Positions 25,728 through 33,914 of a stretch of 44,179 nt of DNA are shown piece by piece; position 1 is the first letter of the stretch; every line of letters starts with the position of its first letter. This DNA is from an uncultured Flavobacteriales bacterium (lineage in GTDB: Bacteria; Bacteroidota; Bacteroidia; Flavobacteriales_D; Crocinitomicaceae). Made by a program: the position numbers and the translations under genes. The stretch spans positions 1-44,179 of the forward strand of contig CAIJTF010000111.1 in assembly GCA_903823565.1 (NCBI GenBank), written 5' to 3'. Below the pieces are notes generated by a model. That model ran no database searches and was not told the origin of the DNA. It saw only the letters and a program-made list of their open reading frames with translations.

Positions 25728-26800
25728 GAGTTGAAGAGTGATAAGTACGTTGGGGATAAAGAAGTAACCGAGTAAAAGGCTTCGACGGTGGCTCTACCTT
25801 TCATCCCCATGGCATAACTGGCATCAGGATGCTCAAAAAAATACCGAAGTGAAGCGTACCAATCTTCGGGATGGTTCACCAGAAAACCCGTTTCCCCGTG
25901 AGAAACGATGTTTTTGTTAACGCCCACGTTCGATGCGATAGCCGGAATGCCTAGTGCCAAATACTGAAGAGCTTTAAAACCACACTTACCTCGTGCCCAC
26001 TCGTCATCGGTTAAGGGCATCAACCCCACGTCGATCGTGCTTAAATCTTTAATTTCTGTTGCGGCAGTCCATGGTATAAAACGGAGATTGGGAATGGTAA
26101 AGGAGGGTTCCTGGTTAGAAATCACCACAAATTCAAAATCATATTGCAAGGAGAGCTTTTCCAAGCCAGGAAGTAACAATCGAAGGTACTCCATGGTAGA
26201 ATGGCTTCCTGTCCACCCAAGAACAAGTGGTTTATGGCCTTCTTTCACATTCCTTTTCAGGTGATAATTGGTGTCAATGGATGTTGGGATAACCCGCACA
26301 TGCTGGTTGTATTTTAGGGCATAACTGGCGAGGTAATCGTTACCCGCGACAACCTGCGATGCCCAACGAAGGTTGTATTTAATTTTCCAATAAGCCTTTA
26401 ATCGATGTATTTTTTGGTGTTGCTTACTAAAATTAGGTAACCAAATCGCATCGTCAAAATCGTAAATCACATTAATTTTATACCCTTTTGCGATTATCCA
26501 TTCAAAGATTGGTGGACCAATAGGCGAGGCTTCCCGGTGGATAAGAACTTTTTGAAAACGCCAGATAAAAGTCATCAAAAACCATCGATTGAAGAATCCC
26601 AATACTAAATGATAGAGTTTTTGAAGGGATAATCCTTCATGATAAAAAACGTTCCATCCGCTTTGATTTAAAAACGAATAGGTTTTGATATCCCAGCCAT
26701 CCGCTTCCAAGGCATAATGGTATTGTTCGAATCGAAAACGCTGGGAGGGAGCTTGACCGAATGGATAGGGACAAAGTATAGCGAGTCGCTTTTTTTTCAT
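25724..26800 (-). CDS. Glycosyltransferase family 4-like protein
   Basis: The 358-residue protein has a GT-B layout: an N-terminal domain opening LAILCPYPFGQAPSQRFRFEQY, INVIYDFDDAIW, an inter-domain stretch RVIPTSIDT, and a C-terminal nucleotide-sugar domain with LGWTGSHSTMEYL and KCGFKALQYLALGIPAIAS. The usual first Glu of the GT4 E-x7-E motif reads Gln here (ALQYLALG). No membrane segment is needed; it should be cytoplasmic or peripheral. Donor and acceptor are unknown. It overlaps both neighbours by 4 bases, so it is coupled with the second glycosyltransferase upstream and rdgB downstream. Confidence 0.88.
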   Translation of the reverse strand: MKKKRLAILCPYPFGQAPSQRFRFEQYHYALEADGWDIKTYSFLNQSGWNVFYHEGLSLQKLYHLVLGFFNRWFLMTFIWRFQKVLIHREASPIGPPIFEWIIAKGYKINVIYDFDDAIWLPNFSKQHQKIHRLKAYWKIKYNLRWASQVVAGNDYLASYALKYNQHVRVIPTSIDTNYHLKRNVKEGHKPLVLGWTGSHSTMEYLRLLLPGLEKLSLQYDFEFVVISNQEPSFTIPNLRFIPWTAATEIKDLSTIDVGLMPLTDDEWARGKCGFKALQYLALGIPAIASNVGVNKNIVSHGETGFLVNHPEDWYASLRYFFEHPDASYAMGMKGRATVEAFYSVTSLSPTYLSLFNS

Positions 26801-28005
26801 AATAACACATCATGATAAAGGGATGCATACAATTGCTCACCTTTTTCCAGGCTAAGGTTATCCAATGCAAAACGACGGATTTCCTCCGCATCAAAGCGAT
26901 GAATATCAAAGGCTCTTGCCTTTTGGGGTATTTCCTCCCATTCGGTTATTACGATTCCGTTATTGTCCCCGTTTAAGTACGCCAAATTATCTCCAACTTG
27001 GGCATTGACAATTACCGGAACCCCCATCATTAAAGACTCCCCAAGCTTAACAGGAAAGGATGCTCTTTTGGAAAAACAAGGTTCAATTAAAAGGATGCTA
27101 GCGTTTGCGATGGAAAGATACGAAGGAACTTGATCATAACTTGTTGAAAGCACACGAATTGCTTGGGGTTCCTGGGCGAAGGAGAGAACGTCATCAGTGG
27201 CTTTTTTAACCTCCGGGGTAAGGATGATAAAATGCCAACGTTCATCTTTTTCTTTTAAAGCATTAAAAAACGCAATTTCTTGATCCAAACGATACCATGT
27301 ACCTACCGAACCAACATGAATCAATACCTTATCCTCCTTTCTCAAGCCTAATGTTCGCCGTAAATCGTCGCGGTCTATGACTGGATTAAATCGCTTCTCA
27401 TCCGCACAACAAGGAATAACCGCTACCTTTTCTTCAATTTGCACAAGTGGATAGCGTTCTTTTAAGGCTAAAACCCCATTATGCGTTAAGGATACAAGGG
27501 CATGCGAATGGGTTACAAAAATGCGTTCCTTCTTAATAAAATAATCGTAAACCTTACGAAACAACCATTTCGTCTGAGGCCAAACACCGCCCTCCTTTCG
27601 TTCATCTGCCCAAAACCCACGCATGTCAAAAATAACCTTGTGGGATTTTCGAAATTTCTCAGCAATCAACATGGGCAAATAGCTGCGCACATGGATGATA
27701 TCAAAGGATTGGGTTCTAACTTCACGACCTACCCTCCATTGTAATCGCATTAGATCATAAAGCGTAGCCAAAATCGGGGGGTGTTTCGAGTACCGCAATG
27801 GAATCCATCGGATAGGAAACTGGGCTATTCGATTTTGAATGTGCTTTTTATATTTTTTGTAAGAACTAGGTTTTTCAAAACTAATCAAGGTGAAAGCATG
27901 GCCTTCGGAGCAGAGAGAAAGCACGTAGGGTAAAATTTGAGACTGACCAAGGGGATCGCAAAGGCCATCGTAGGAAAGATAAAGAACATTGGCATTTGAA
28001 TTCAT
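26797..28005 (-). CDS. Glycosyltransferase family 4-like protein
   Basis: The 402-residue protein starts NVLYLSYDGLCDPLGQSQILPYV, typical of one group of GT4 enzymes. It has FDIIHVRSYLPMLIA, FDMRGFWADE, the hinge VAVIPCCADEKRFNP, VLIHVGSVGTWYR and the C-terminal VKLGESLMMGVPVIVN motif with Glu in the E-x7-E region. It lacks membrane segments and likely acts at the inner face of the membrane in building a surface glycan. It starts 3 bases after the Omp85-like gene and overlaps the next glycosyltransferase by 4. Confidence 0.88.
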   Translation of the reverse strand: MNSNANVLYLSYDGLCDPLGQSQILPYVLSLCSEGHAFTLISFEKPSSYKKYKKHIQNRIAQFPIRWIPLRYSKHPPILATLYDLMRLQWRVGREVRTQSFDIIHVRSYLPMLIAEKFRKSHKVIFDMRGFWADERKEGGVWPQTKWLFRKVYDYFIKKERIFVTHSHALVSLTHNGVLALKERYPLVQIEEKVAVIPCCADEKRFNPVIDRDDLRRTLGLRKEDKVLIHVGSVGTWYRLDQEIAFFNALKEKDERWHFIILTPEVKKATDDVLSFAQEPQAIRVLSTSYDQVPSYLSIANASILLIEPCFSKRASFPVKLGESLMMGVPVIVNAQVGDNLAYLNGDNNGIVITEWEEIPQKARAFDIHRFDAEEIRRFALDNLSLEKGEQLYASLYHDVLL

Positions 28006-28008
28006 TCC

Positions 28009-29721
28009 TTAAAAATAGGCAATATAACCAAAGTGAATTTTACCGGACCTGAAATCGATGGGATTGTTTTTCTCTATGCCTAATCCGTAGACCAAAGAAA
28101 AGATACCCGCTTTTGACCCAAGATTTGTTCCAAAGCCAAAACCATATGGGTTGTCTCGGTTGTAACTACCATTGCTTCTGTTTTCATATAAACACTGGTC
28201 GAAAAATAAAAAAACCGCTGAGTTCCTATCCAGTAAATAGCGCAATTCCATTTGGTTAACGCTTTTGGTGGTGGCTAGAAAATTCTCTTCATTGAATCCT
28301 CTTTGATTGGAAAGTCCACCAAAACGATAGCATTCGTTGGAATAAATGGTTGAGGCATTGTAGGAATCTAAAGAGACGAAGTAGCGCAGCACGATGCGTT
28401 TACTAAGGGCCACGTATTGCTCCCAGGAGAGGGACAACCGGTTCGTGGGAGTAGGTGCGGTCGAATCGGGTTGGTTTTTTCGCTGTCCTACGTTGGCCTC
28501 ACTAACGCACTGAATTCCTTTCGTAGGGTTTGGCAAATAATCCAAGGTGCGAAAGGTGATTCCCAAACCAAACATGGTGTTTCGAAACGAGGTGGTGTTC
28601 GGGAAATCAAGGTTTGAATTGGAGGCATAAAGACGGTTATTGCTTGTAAAGGAGTATAGCCCTTTAACCAGTAATTTATTGGATAAAGCATATTGTATGG
28701 CAAGTCCTGACTTAAGCTCCAAAAAGGTAGAATCCCTCTTGTATAATTGGAATTTAAGCTCCGTACCAAAGGAGGAATGAAAGAGAAAAGGATAGGCGAA
28801 ACGCAGGTTTATTAATTGGGTGGCAGGCTTTACGCTTCGCCAGACAAAATCAAGTTGTTCGGCTCGTTTTAGGGTATTAACTAGTTTTAATTGAACATCT
28901 CCAGTGAGGCCCATTTTTTGGGAAATCGGGTTGGGTTGCAAACCAATAGCGCCATTGAAGCTGCTAATTTTTGTTCCTTTAACATAAAGGTAAACCGTGA
29001 CTCCATCGACAGAAAATTGATATTCTGGTGGTTTTATGATTTGGAGATAGTTTAGTTGTTTTAGTCGGGTGTAAATTTCCCCTTGTTTTTCGACCGTAAA
29101 ATTGTCTCCCGATTTAAATTTAAGTTCCGCCTCCATCGCTTGGACAGACAACGATGAATCCCCTTTAATGCGAAGTTCTTTCCAAATCATTTTCCTTCCT
29201 TTATCGATGGAAACGCATACCGTTAGCACTCGGTCTTGCTCAAAAAAATTGCTGTAGTGAAACGAGGCAAAAGGATAGCCATTGGCATGAAATTCAGCAA
29301 GCGTTTTGGTTAAAAAGGAACTGTACTCTTCCAAGGATAAGAAATCGGATTTTTTTCCTTTGGGTAACCACGCCAACCATTCAGCGTCTCCGAGAATCTT
29401 GATGCCGGCATATTTTTTCCCGAAAGTAATCCACAAAAAGTGTTTGTCTTGTATTAGGGAATCGCGAATTGTTGCTGCGAAATAACCAACCGATGCTAAT
29501 TTTATTTTTGCGTTTTCTATTTCTTGGGCAATGAGCGTTGCGTTATCCAACGTGTGGGTTTGTTGAAAGTACTTTGGCAAGGTGCTTTCTTGACTCTTGT
29601 TACTCCATCGATAGGCGATTGTAATGGATTGTGCGCAGAGGGTTGATGAAAAACAAATAATATACAGAAACAAGAGGGAAGCCCTAATGATTTTTGGGCG
29701 AAAAAAAACTTCTTTCTGCAT
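28009..29721 (-). CDS. Omp85-superfamily (BamA/TamA-like) outer-membrane protein
   Basis: The 570-residue protein has a signal peptide (MQKEVFF... to LCAQ) when started at the ATG at 29721; a longer frame up to 29814 adds 31 residues that hide the signal, so I reject it. The first 250 or so residues look like POTRA-type repeats (for example MEAELKFKSGDNFTVEKQGE). The rest is a 16-strand-like barrel with alternating residues; FGGLSNQRGFNEENF resembles the loop-6 VRGF motif and the chain ends in an aromatic strand (IHFGYIAYF). It is shorter than BamA and resembles the short two-to-three POTRA proteins of Bacteroidetes. Substrate unknown. It heads the string with two glycosyltransferases. Confidence 0.8.
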   Translation of the reverse strand: MQKEVFFRPKIIRASLLFLYIICFSSTLCAQSITIAYRWSNKSQESTLPKYFQQTHTLDNATLIAQEIENAKIKLASVGYFAATIRDSLIQDKHFLWITFGKKYAGIKILGDAEWLAWLPKGKKSDFLSLEEYSSFLTKTLAEFHANGYPFASFHYSNFFEQDRVLTVCVSIDKGRKMIWKELRIKGDSSLSVQAMEAELKFKSGDNFTVEKQGEIYTRLKQLNYLQIIKPPEYQFSVDGVTVYLYVKGTKISSFNGAIGLQPNPISQKMGLTGDVQLKLVNTLKRAEQLDFVWRSVKPATQLINLRFAYPFLFHSSFGTELKFQLYKRDSTFLELKSGLAIQYALSNKLLVKGLYSFTSNNRLYASNSNLDFPNTTSFRNTMFGLGITFRTLDYLPNPTKGIQCVSEANVGQRKNQPDSTAPTPTNRLSLSWEQYVALSKRIVLRYFVSLDSYNASTIYSNECYRFGGLSNQRGFNEENFLATTKSVNQMELRYLLDRNSAVFLFFDQCLYENRSNGSYNRDNPYGFGFGTNLGSKAGIFSLVYGLGIEKNNPIDFRSGKIHFGYIAYF

Positions 29722-29816
29722 TAAATTTTGAAGTAACGGCATTCCTTTTAACATATTTTGTAACTTTATCGCCACCTGTCCCGTTGGAGGGTTTACAAAC
29801 AACAAAAAAATCAACT

Positions 29817-29960
29817 ATGAAAACGAAGGTAAAAGTTTTAACGCTATTGGCTGTTGTGGCAACTGTGATTTTATCCTCTTGCGGTGCATCTAGGAAGGCC
29901 GGTTGTGATGCTTATGGTTCTGCAAAAACAGAAGTGAATTCAAACCAAATTTCCAAATAA
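29817..29960 (+). CDS. 47-residue lipoprotein, unknown function
   Basis: The ATG at 29817 opens a short frame with a basic start, a hydrophobic stretch and the lipobox VILSSC, so Cys22 should be lipidated. The mature peptide is only 26 residues and contains SRKAGCDAYGS with a second Cys at position 30. A longer frame from 29694 runs through sequence that is antisense to the Omp85-like gene, so I keep the short start. A near -7 element TAACTTTA is at 29761-29768. The gene is divergent from the Omp85-like gene and ends 10 bases before pyrF (opposite strand). Confidence 0.72.
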   Translation: MKTKVKVLTLLAVVATVILSSCGASRKAGCDAYGSAKTEVNSNQISK

Positions 29961-29970
29961 GCGATTTTCG

Positions 29971-30786
29971 TTACGTAAACAGGCGTTGAAGGTATTCGGC
30001 CATTTCGATTTGTATTTTCAACGCCTCTTTTTTTGCCTCTTCCTCAAAGTTGGTACCTTGGCCTGCATATAGAATTGAACGAGAGGCATTTACCAACAAG
30101 CCACAAAACGCATTTGATCCAACGTTAAAAACTTCCTCCAGCGAACCTCCTTGTGCACCGATACCAGGTACTAATAAAAAATGGTCTGGAACCAAGGTTC
30201 TAATGTGCGCCAATTGTTGAGTCCGCGTTGCACCTACCACAAACATTAGGTTTTCTGGAGTACCCCACGATTTTACCTTTGAAATTACGTGGTCGTACAG
30301 TGGCTTTTCTTCTGAAACAAGGTTTTGAAAATCAAGGGCTCCATCGTTGGAAGTAAGCCCCAAAACAATGGCCCATTTCCCTTTGAATTGTAGGAAGGGC
30401 TCTACGCTATCCATTCCCATGTAGGGCGCCACCGTAACGGCATCGCAGGGTAAGGCCTCGAAGAATGTTTTGGCATATGCCGTTGAAGTATTTCCAATAT
30501 CGCCCCTTTTAGCATCCGCAATAATAAAGCAGTCCTTAGGAATGTATCGTATGGTTTTTTCTAAAGATTCCCAACCCTTCACCCCTTGGGCCTCATAAAA
30601 AGCAGTATTGGGTTTGAATGCAACAGCAAAAGGAGCGGTAGCATCAATAATTCGCTTATTAAATTCAAAAATAGGATCCTCTAAGTTTCTTAAATGAGCA
30701 GGTATTTTTTCTAAGACAGGATCTAATCCAACACACAAAAACGATTGTTTTTTACGAATTTGATGAACTAGTTCGTCGCGGGTCAT
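29971..30786 (-). CDS. pyrF: Orotidine-5'-phosphate decarboxylase (long subfamily)
   Basis: PyrF makes UMP from OMP, the last step of pyrimidine synthesis. The 271-residue protein is the long PyrF subfamily, with FLCVGLDP near the N-terminus, AVAFKPNTAFYEAQG, the catalytic FIADAKRGDIGNT (Lys and two Asp of the DxKxxD site), AVTVAPYMG and LLVPGIGAQGG. It overlaps the end of prfA in ATGA and is probably cotranscribed with it. Confidence 0.95.
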   Translation of the reverse strand: MTRDELVHQIRKKQSFLCVGLDPVLEKIPAHLRNLEDPIFEFNKRIIDATAPFAVAFKPNTAFYEAQGVKGWESLEKTIRYIPKDCFIIADAKRGDIGNTSTAYAKTFFEALPCDAVTVAPYMGMDSVEPFLQFKGKWAIVLGLTSNDGALDFQNLVSEEKPLYDHVISKVKSWGTPENLMFVVGATRTQQLAHIRTLVPDHFLLVPGIGAQGGSLEEVFNVGSNAFCGLLVNASRSILYAGQGTNFEEEAKKEALKIQIEMAEYLQRLFT

Positions 30787-31862
30787 GCTTCTTGTCCTTT
30801 TAGTTTTTCGGCATTTTCTGCCATTCTCAAGGCATCAATAAGTTCTTGAATGTCCCCATTCATAAAGGAAGATAAATTGTACATCGTTTTATTGATTCGA
30901 TGGTCAGTTATGCGACCTTGTGGATAATTATACGTTCGAATTTTAGCGGATCGGTCACCGGTCGATACAAGGGTTTTTCGCTGGGCAGCGCGTTCATTGT
31001 GCACACGATCAAGTTCCGCTTGATAAAGCCTGGAGCGTAATACCGAAATGGCTTGTTCCAAATTTTTATGTTGAGATCGGCCATCTTGACACTCAACAAC
31101 TACCCCGGTTGGGATGTGGGTTAATCGAATGGCAGACTCGGTTTTATTGATATGCTGGCCTCCTGCACCCGAGGCACGGAAGGTATCCTTACGAACATCG
31201 TTCATGTCGAGCTTGAAATCTACCTCTTCAGCCTCTGGTAAAACGGCTACCGTAATGGCGGAGGTATGCACCCGTCCTTGTGATTCGGTTTCAGGAACAC
31301 GTTGCACGCGATGAACACCAGATTCGAATTTCAAGGCTCCATAAATGCCAGCACCCGTAACTTGCATGGAAATTTCTTTAAACCCTTTTGTTGTTCCTTC
31401 TGAAGAATTAATTACCTCCACTTGCCAGCCCATTTCTTTAAAGTACATGGTGTACATTCGGAAAATATCTTCTACAAAGATGCATGCCTCATCCCCCCCA
31501 GTTCCAGCGCGTAATTCCACGATGGCATTTTTGTCATCTTCCGGATCCTTTGGAATTAACATGAGTTTGATTTCTTCTTCCAATACTGGCCGTTCTTGCT
31601 CTAATGAATCGATCTCCTCTTTTGCCATTTCGCGCATTTCAGGATCCGTTTCTTGTTCGAGTAATGCTTTACCGGAGCTTAAATTGGATAGAACATTTGA
31701 ATAACGCTTGTAATAACTTTCGAGTTCTTCCAATTCGCGATATTCCTTGCTCAATTTAACAAATCGATCCATATCAGAAATGATATCCGGGTCGGTTATC
31801 ATTTTCCCAACCTCTATAAATCGGAAATGAATGGCCTCAAGTTTAGAAAGTAAATCGCTCAT
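30783..31862 (-). CDS. prfA: Peptide chain release factor 1
   Basis: RF1 recognises UAA and UAG stop codons and triggers peptide release. The 359-residue protein has the GGQ motif (ASGAGGQHINKTES) followed by IRLTHIPTG and CQDGRSQHKNLEQA. The codon-recognition loop reads RVPETESQGRVHTSA, a PxT form typical of RF1 (RF2 has SPF). A good -7 element lies 16 bases upstream. pyrF follows with a 4-base overlap. Confidence 0.97.
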   Translation of the reverse strand: MSDLLSKLEAIHFRFIEVGKMITDPDIISDMDRFVKLSKEYRELEELESYYKRYSNVLSNLSSGKALLEQETDPEMREMAKEEIDSLEQERPVLEEEIKLMLIPKDPEDDKNAIVELRAGTGGDEACIFVEDIFRMYTMYFKEMGWQVEVINSSEGTTKGFKEISMQVTGAGIYGALKFESGVHRVQRVPETESQGRVHTSAITVAVLPEAEEVDFKLDMNDVRKDTFRASGAGGQHINKTESAIRLTHIPTGVVVECQDGRSQHKNLEQAISVLRSRLYQAELDRVHNERAAQRKTLVSTGDRSAKIRTYNYPQGRITDHRINKTMYNLSSFMNGDIQELIDALRMAENAEKLKGQEA

Positions 31863-31877
31863 TTAAAAGTATCGACG

Positions 31878-31885
31878 CAAAGGTA
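31878..31885 (-). promoter_or_regulatory. Bacteroidetes -7 element for prfA
   Basis: The minus strand reads TACCTTTG, an exact TAnnTTTG match, 15 bases before the prfA ATG at 31862, giving a leader of about 10 nucleotides. Confidence 0.6.
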
Positions 31886-31908
31886 CGTAAGTTAAATTAA
31901 TAAAATGA

Positions 31909-32265
31909 CTACCCCTTGTATCTGTGGCGCATGATCACTTTTAAAGCCTCCCGTTGTAAAATATTCCAGGCAATTGTGCTTTCGAAAGATTGGTTTTCTC
32001 GTGCAGTACGGACTGCTTCTTCCGACACGTCTACCCGATATAAAAACGCCTGGTAAGCACGGGAATCCGAAGTGGCCAAGACATTGGCTAAAGCACTATG
32101 GAAAACTTCAAGCGACATTTTAGAAACTGGAGGTAGGACAACACCTGAAAGTTGAGCATCTTTCATAAGTTGTTCCCAAAGTTGGTACAGCCCCTCCTCT
32201 TGGGAAAGAGGATATAAAGCACGATTCAATTCAGGAAGTAAATCAAATACGTTCGATTCGCTCAA
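31909..32265 (-). CDS. 118-residue cytoplasmic protein, unknown function
   Basis: The protein begins MSESNVFDLLPELNRALYPL and ends in a basic IMRHRYKG. It is predicted helical, with no signal peptide, membrane segment or Cys pairs. I do not recognise a family. It lies between prfA (47 bases downstream in the same direction) and yifB (divergent), and a -7 element on the minus strand at 32334-32341 supports expression. The amino-acid composition and the absence of a competing frame suggest it is real. Confidence 0.6.
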   Translation of the reverse strand: MSESNVFDLLPELNRALYPLSQEEGLYQLWEQLMKDAQLSGVVLPPVSKMSLEVFHSALANVLATSDSRAYQAFLYRVDVSEEAVRTARENQSFESTIAWNILQREALKVIMRHRYKG

Positions 32266-32333
32266 GGCTACAGGCTAAAATGTTAAAAAAATCAGGGGCA
32301 AAATATTTCTTACTAACTTAAATAGAAAAGCAT

Positions 32334-32341
32334 CAAAAGTA
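32334..32341 (-). promoter_or_regulatory. Bacteroidetes -7 element for the 118-residue gene
   Basis: The minus strand reads TACTTTTG, an exact TAnnTTTG match, 68 bases upstream of the start at 32265. It lies only 7 bases before the yifB ATG on the opposite strand, so transcription of the two genes may interfere. Confidence 0.4.
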
Positions 32342-32348
32342 TAAAATT

Positions 32349-33884
32349 ATGTTAGTAAAATTGTATTCTAGCAGTGTCTTTGGAATCACTGCAACCACGA
32401 TAACCGTTGAAGTAAATATTGACAATGGCCTAAATTTTTATTTGGTTGGCCTACCGGATAATGCCGTCAAAGAAAGTCAACAAAGAATTAGGGCAAGCTT
32501 TAAAAACAACGGGTACCATTTCCCAGGAAAAGAAATAACGGTCAATTTAGCCCCCGCGGACATTCGAAAGGAGGGTTCCGTATTTGATTTGCCCATTGCT
32601 TTGGGAATCCTTTCTGCAAGCAACCAACTGAATCCCACCCATTTGTCGGAATACGTTATCGTCGGTGAGCTATCGTTAGATGGATCGCTACAGGCTACGC
32701 GGGGTGTTTTAGCCATTGCATTGCAGGCCAAGGAAGAGGGGTTCAAAGGCGTAATCGTACCAGAAAGCAATGCTTCGGAAGCGGCGGTGATCGAAGGGTT
32801 AGAAGTTTTTGGATTGGCTACATTGAAACAAGTGGTGGATTTTTTAAACAATCCTTCGAGCGCCATGCCAACCAAGGCACCGGCCATAAATGCCTACGAA
32901 AATGCATCCTTTGAAATTCCCGTTGATTTTAAAGAAGTAAAGGGTCAGTTTTCCGTAAAACGCGCTTTTGAAATTGCAGCAGCGGGGGGGCATAACGTAA
33001 TTCTTATAGGTCCTCCGGGTTCAGGAAAATCGATGTTAGCGAAACGGTTCCCTACCCTACTCCCAAGCATGAGTTTGGAGGAGGCCTTAGAAACAACGAA
33101 AATTCATAGCGTTGCCGGTAAAATTAAACATGCGGGAGGATTGATTCGACAACGGCCCTTTCGAAAACCACACCATACGATTTCAGATATAGGCTTGATA
33201 GGTGGAGGAAGTTATCCCCAACCGGGCGAAATTTCTTTGGCCCATAATGGCGTTTTGTTCTTGGATGAACTACCTGAATACAAACGCGCTGTTTTAGAAG
33301 TTTTGAGGCAACCTTTGGAGGATCGAACGGTGAACATTTCCCGGGCTAAATTCAGCATCGAATACCCTGCTGGTTTTATGTTAATCGCAGCGATGAATCC
33401 CTGTCCGTGTGGGTATTTGAATCACCCAGAGAAAGGTTGTTCATGTGGTCCGGGGATGGTAGATCGCTATTTAAATAAAATATCGGGGCCTTTGCTGGAT
33501 AGAATTGATATGCACATTGAAGTACAGCCAGTTAAGTATGAAGAACTGACAGGATCAATGCCTGAAGAAGACAGCCAATCCATTCGGGGCCGCGTCGAGA
33601 GGGCAAGTCAGCGACAAAAGGTGCGATTTAAGGCTTCCTTTGCACACAATAATGCCCAGATGAGTCGGAGCGAAATCGAACGTTATTGCGCGTTGGATGA
33701 ACACTCCCAAGCCTTGTTAAAACAAGCGATGGTGCTTACAGGGCTTTCAGCTCGAGCCTACGATCGGATCCTGAAAGTAGCGAGAACCATTGCCGATTTG
33801 GGCGAAAGTGAAGCTATACGCTCTGAACACATCGCCGAAGCGATACAATACCGAAGCTTGGATAAAAGCCGATTGGGAGGGTGA
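32349..33884 (+). CDS. comM: YifB/ComM family Mg-chelatase-like AAA+ ATPase
   Basis: ComM is a hexameric helicase shown in Vibrio to drive branch migration during natural transformation; YifB is the generic name. The 511-residue protein has an N-terminal Lon-protease-like fold domain (about 1-165, with FYLVGLPDNAVKESQQRI and NLAPADIRKEGSVFDLPIA), then the AAA+ core with Walker A GPPGSGKSM, KPHHTISDIGLIGGG, Walker B VLFLDELPEY, a Cys-rich insert NPCPCGYLNHPEKGCSCGP and LLDRIDMHIEV, and the C-terminal Mg_chelatase_C domain with LSARAYDRILKVARTIADL. No competence gene is adjacent. No clear promoter element was found on its own strand. Confidence 0.95.
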   Translation: MLVKLYSSSVFGITATTITVEVNIDNGLNFYLVGLPDNAVKESQQRIRASFKNNGYHFPGKEITVNLAPADIRKEGSVFDLPIALGILSASNQLNPTHLSEYVIVGELSLDGSLQATRGVLAIALQAKEEGFKGVIVPESNASEAAVIEGLEVFGLATLKQVVDFLNNPSSAMPTKAPAINAYENASFEIPVDFKEVKGQFSVKRAFEIAAAGGHNVILIGPPGSGKSMLAKRFPTLLPSMSLEEALETTKIHSVAGKIKHAGGLIRQRPFRKPHHTISDIGLIGGGSYPQPGEISLAHNGVLFLDELPEYKRAVLEVLRQPLEDRTVNISRAKFSIEYPAGFMLIAAMNPCPCGYLNHPEKGCSCGPGMVDRYLNKISGPLLDRIDMHIEVQPVKYEELTGSMPEEDSQSIRGRVERASQRQKVRFKASFAHNNAQMSRSEIERYCALDEHSQALLKQAMVLTGLSARAYDRILKVARTIADLGESEAIRSEHIAEAIQYRSLDKSRLGG

Positions 33885-33902
33885 GGGAATAGTTTGTTTT
33901 CA

Positions 33903-33910
33903 TACCTTTG
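33903..33910 (+). promoter_or_regulatory. Bacteroidetes -7 element for the secreted hydrolase
   Basis: TACCTTTG, an exact TAnnTTTG match, only 4 bases before the ATG at 33915. The predicted transcript would be leaderless. Confidence 0.55.
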
Positions 33911-33914
33911 ATAG

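Noticed and set aside
29722-29814. Extended N-terminus of the Omp85-like protein
   Set aside because: The added 31 residues would precede a good signal peptide; they cover the intergenic promoter region of the lipoprotein gene.
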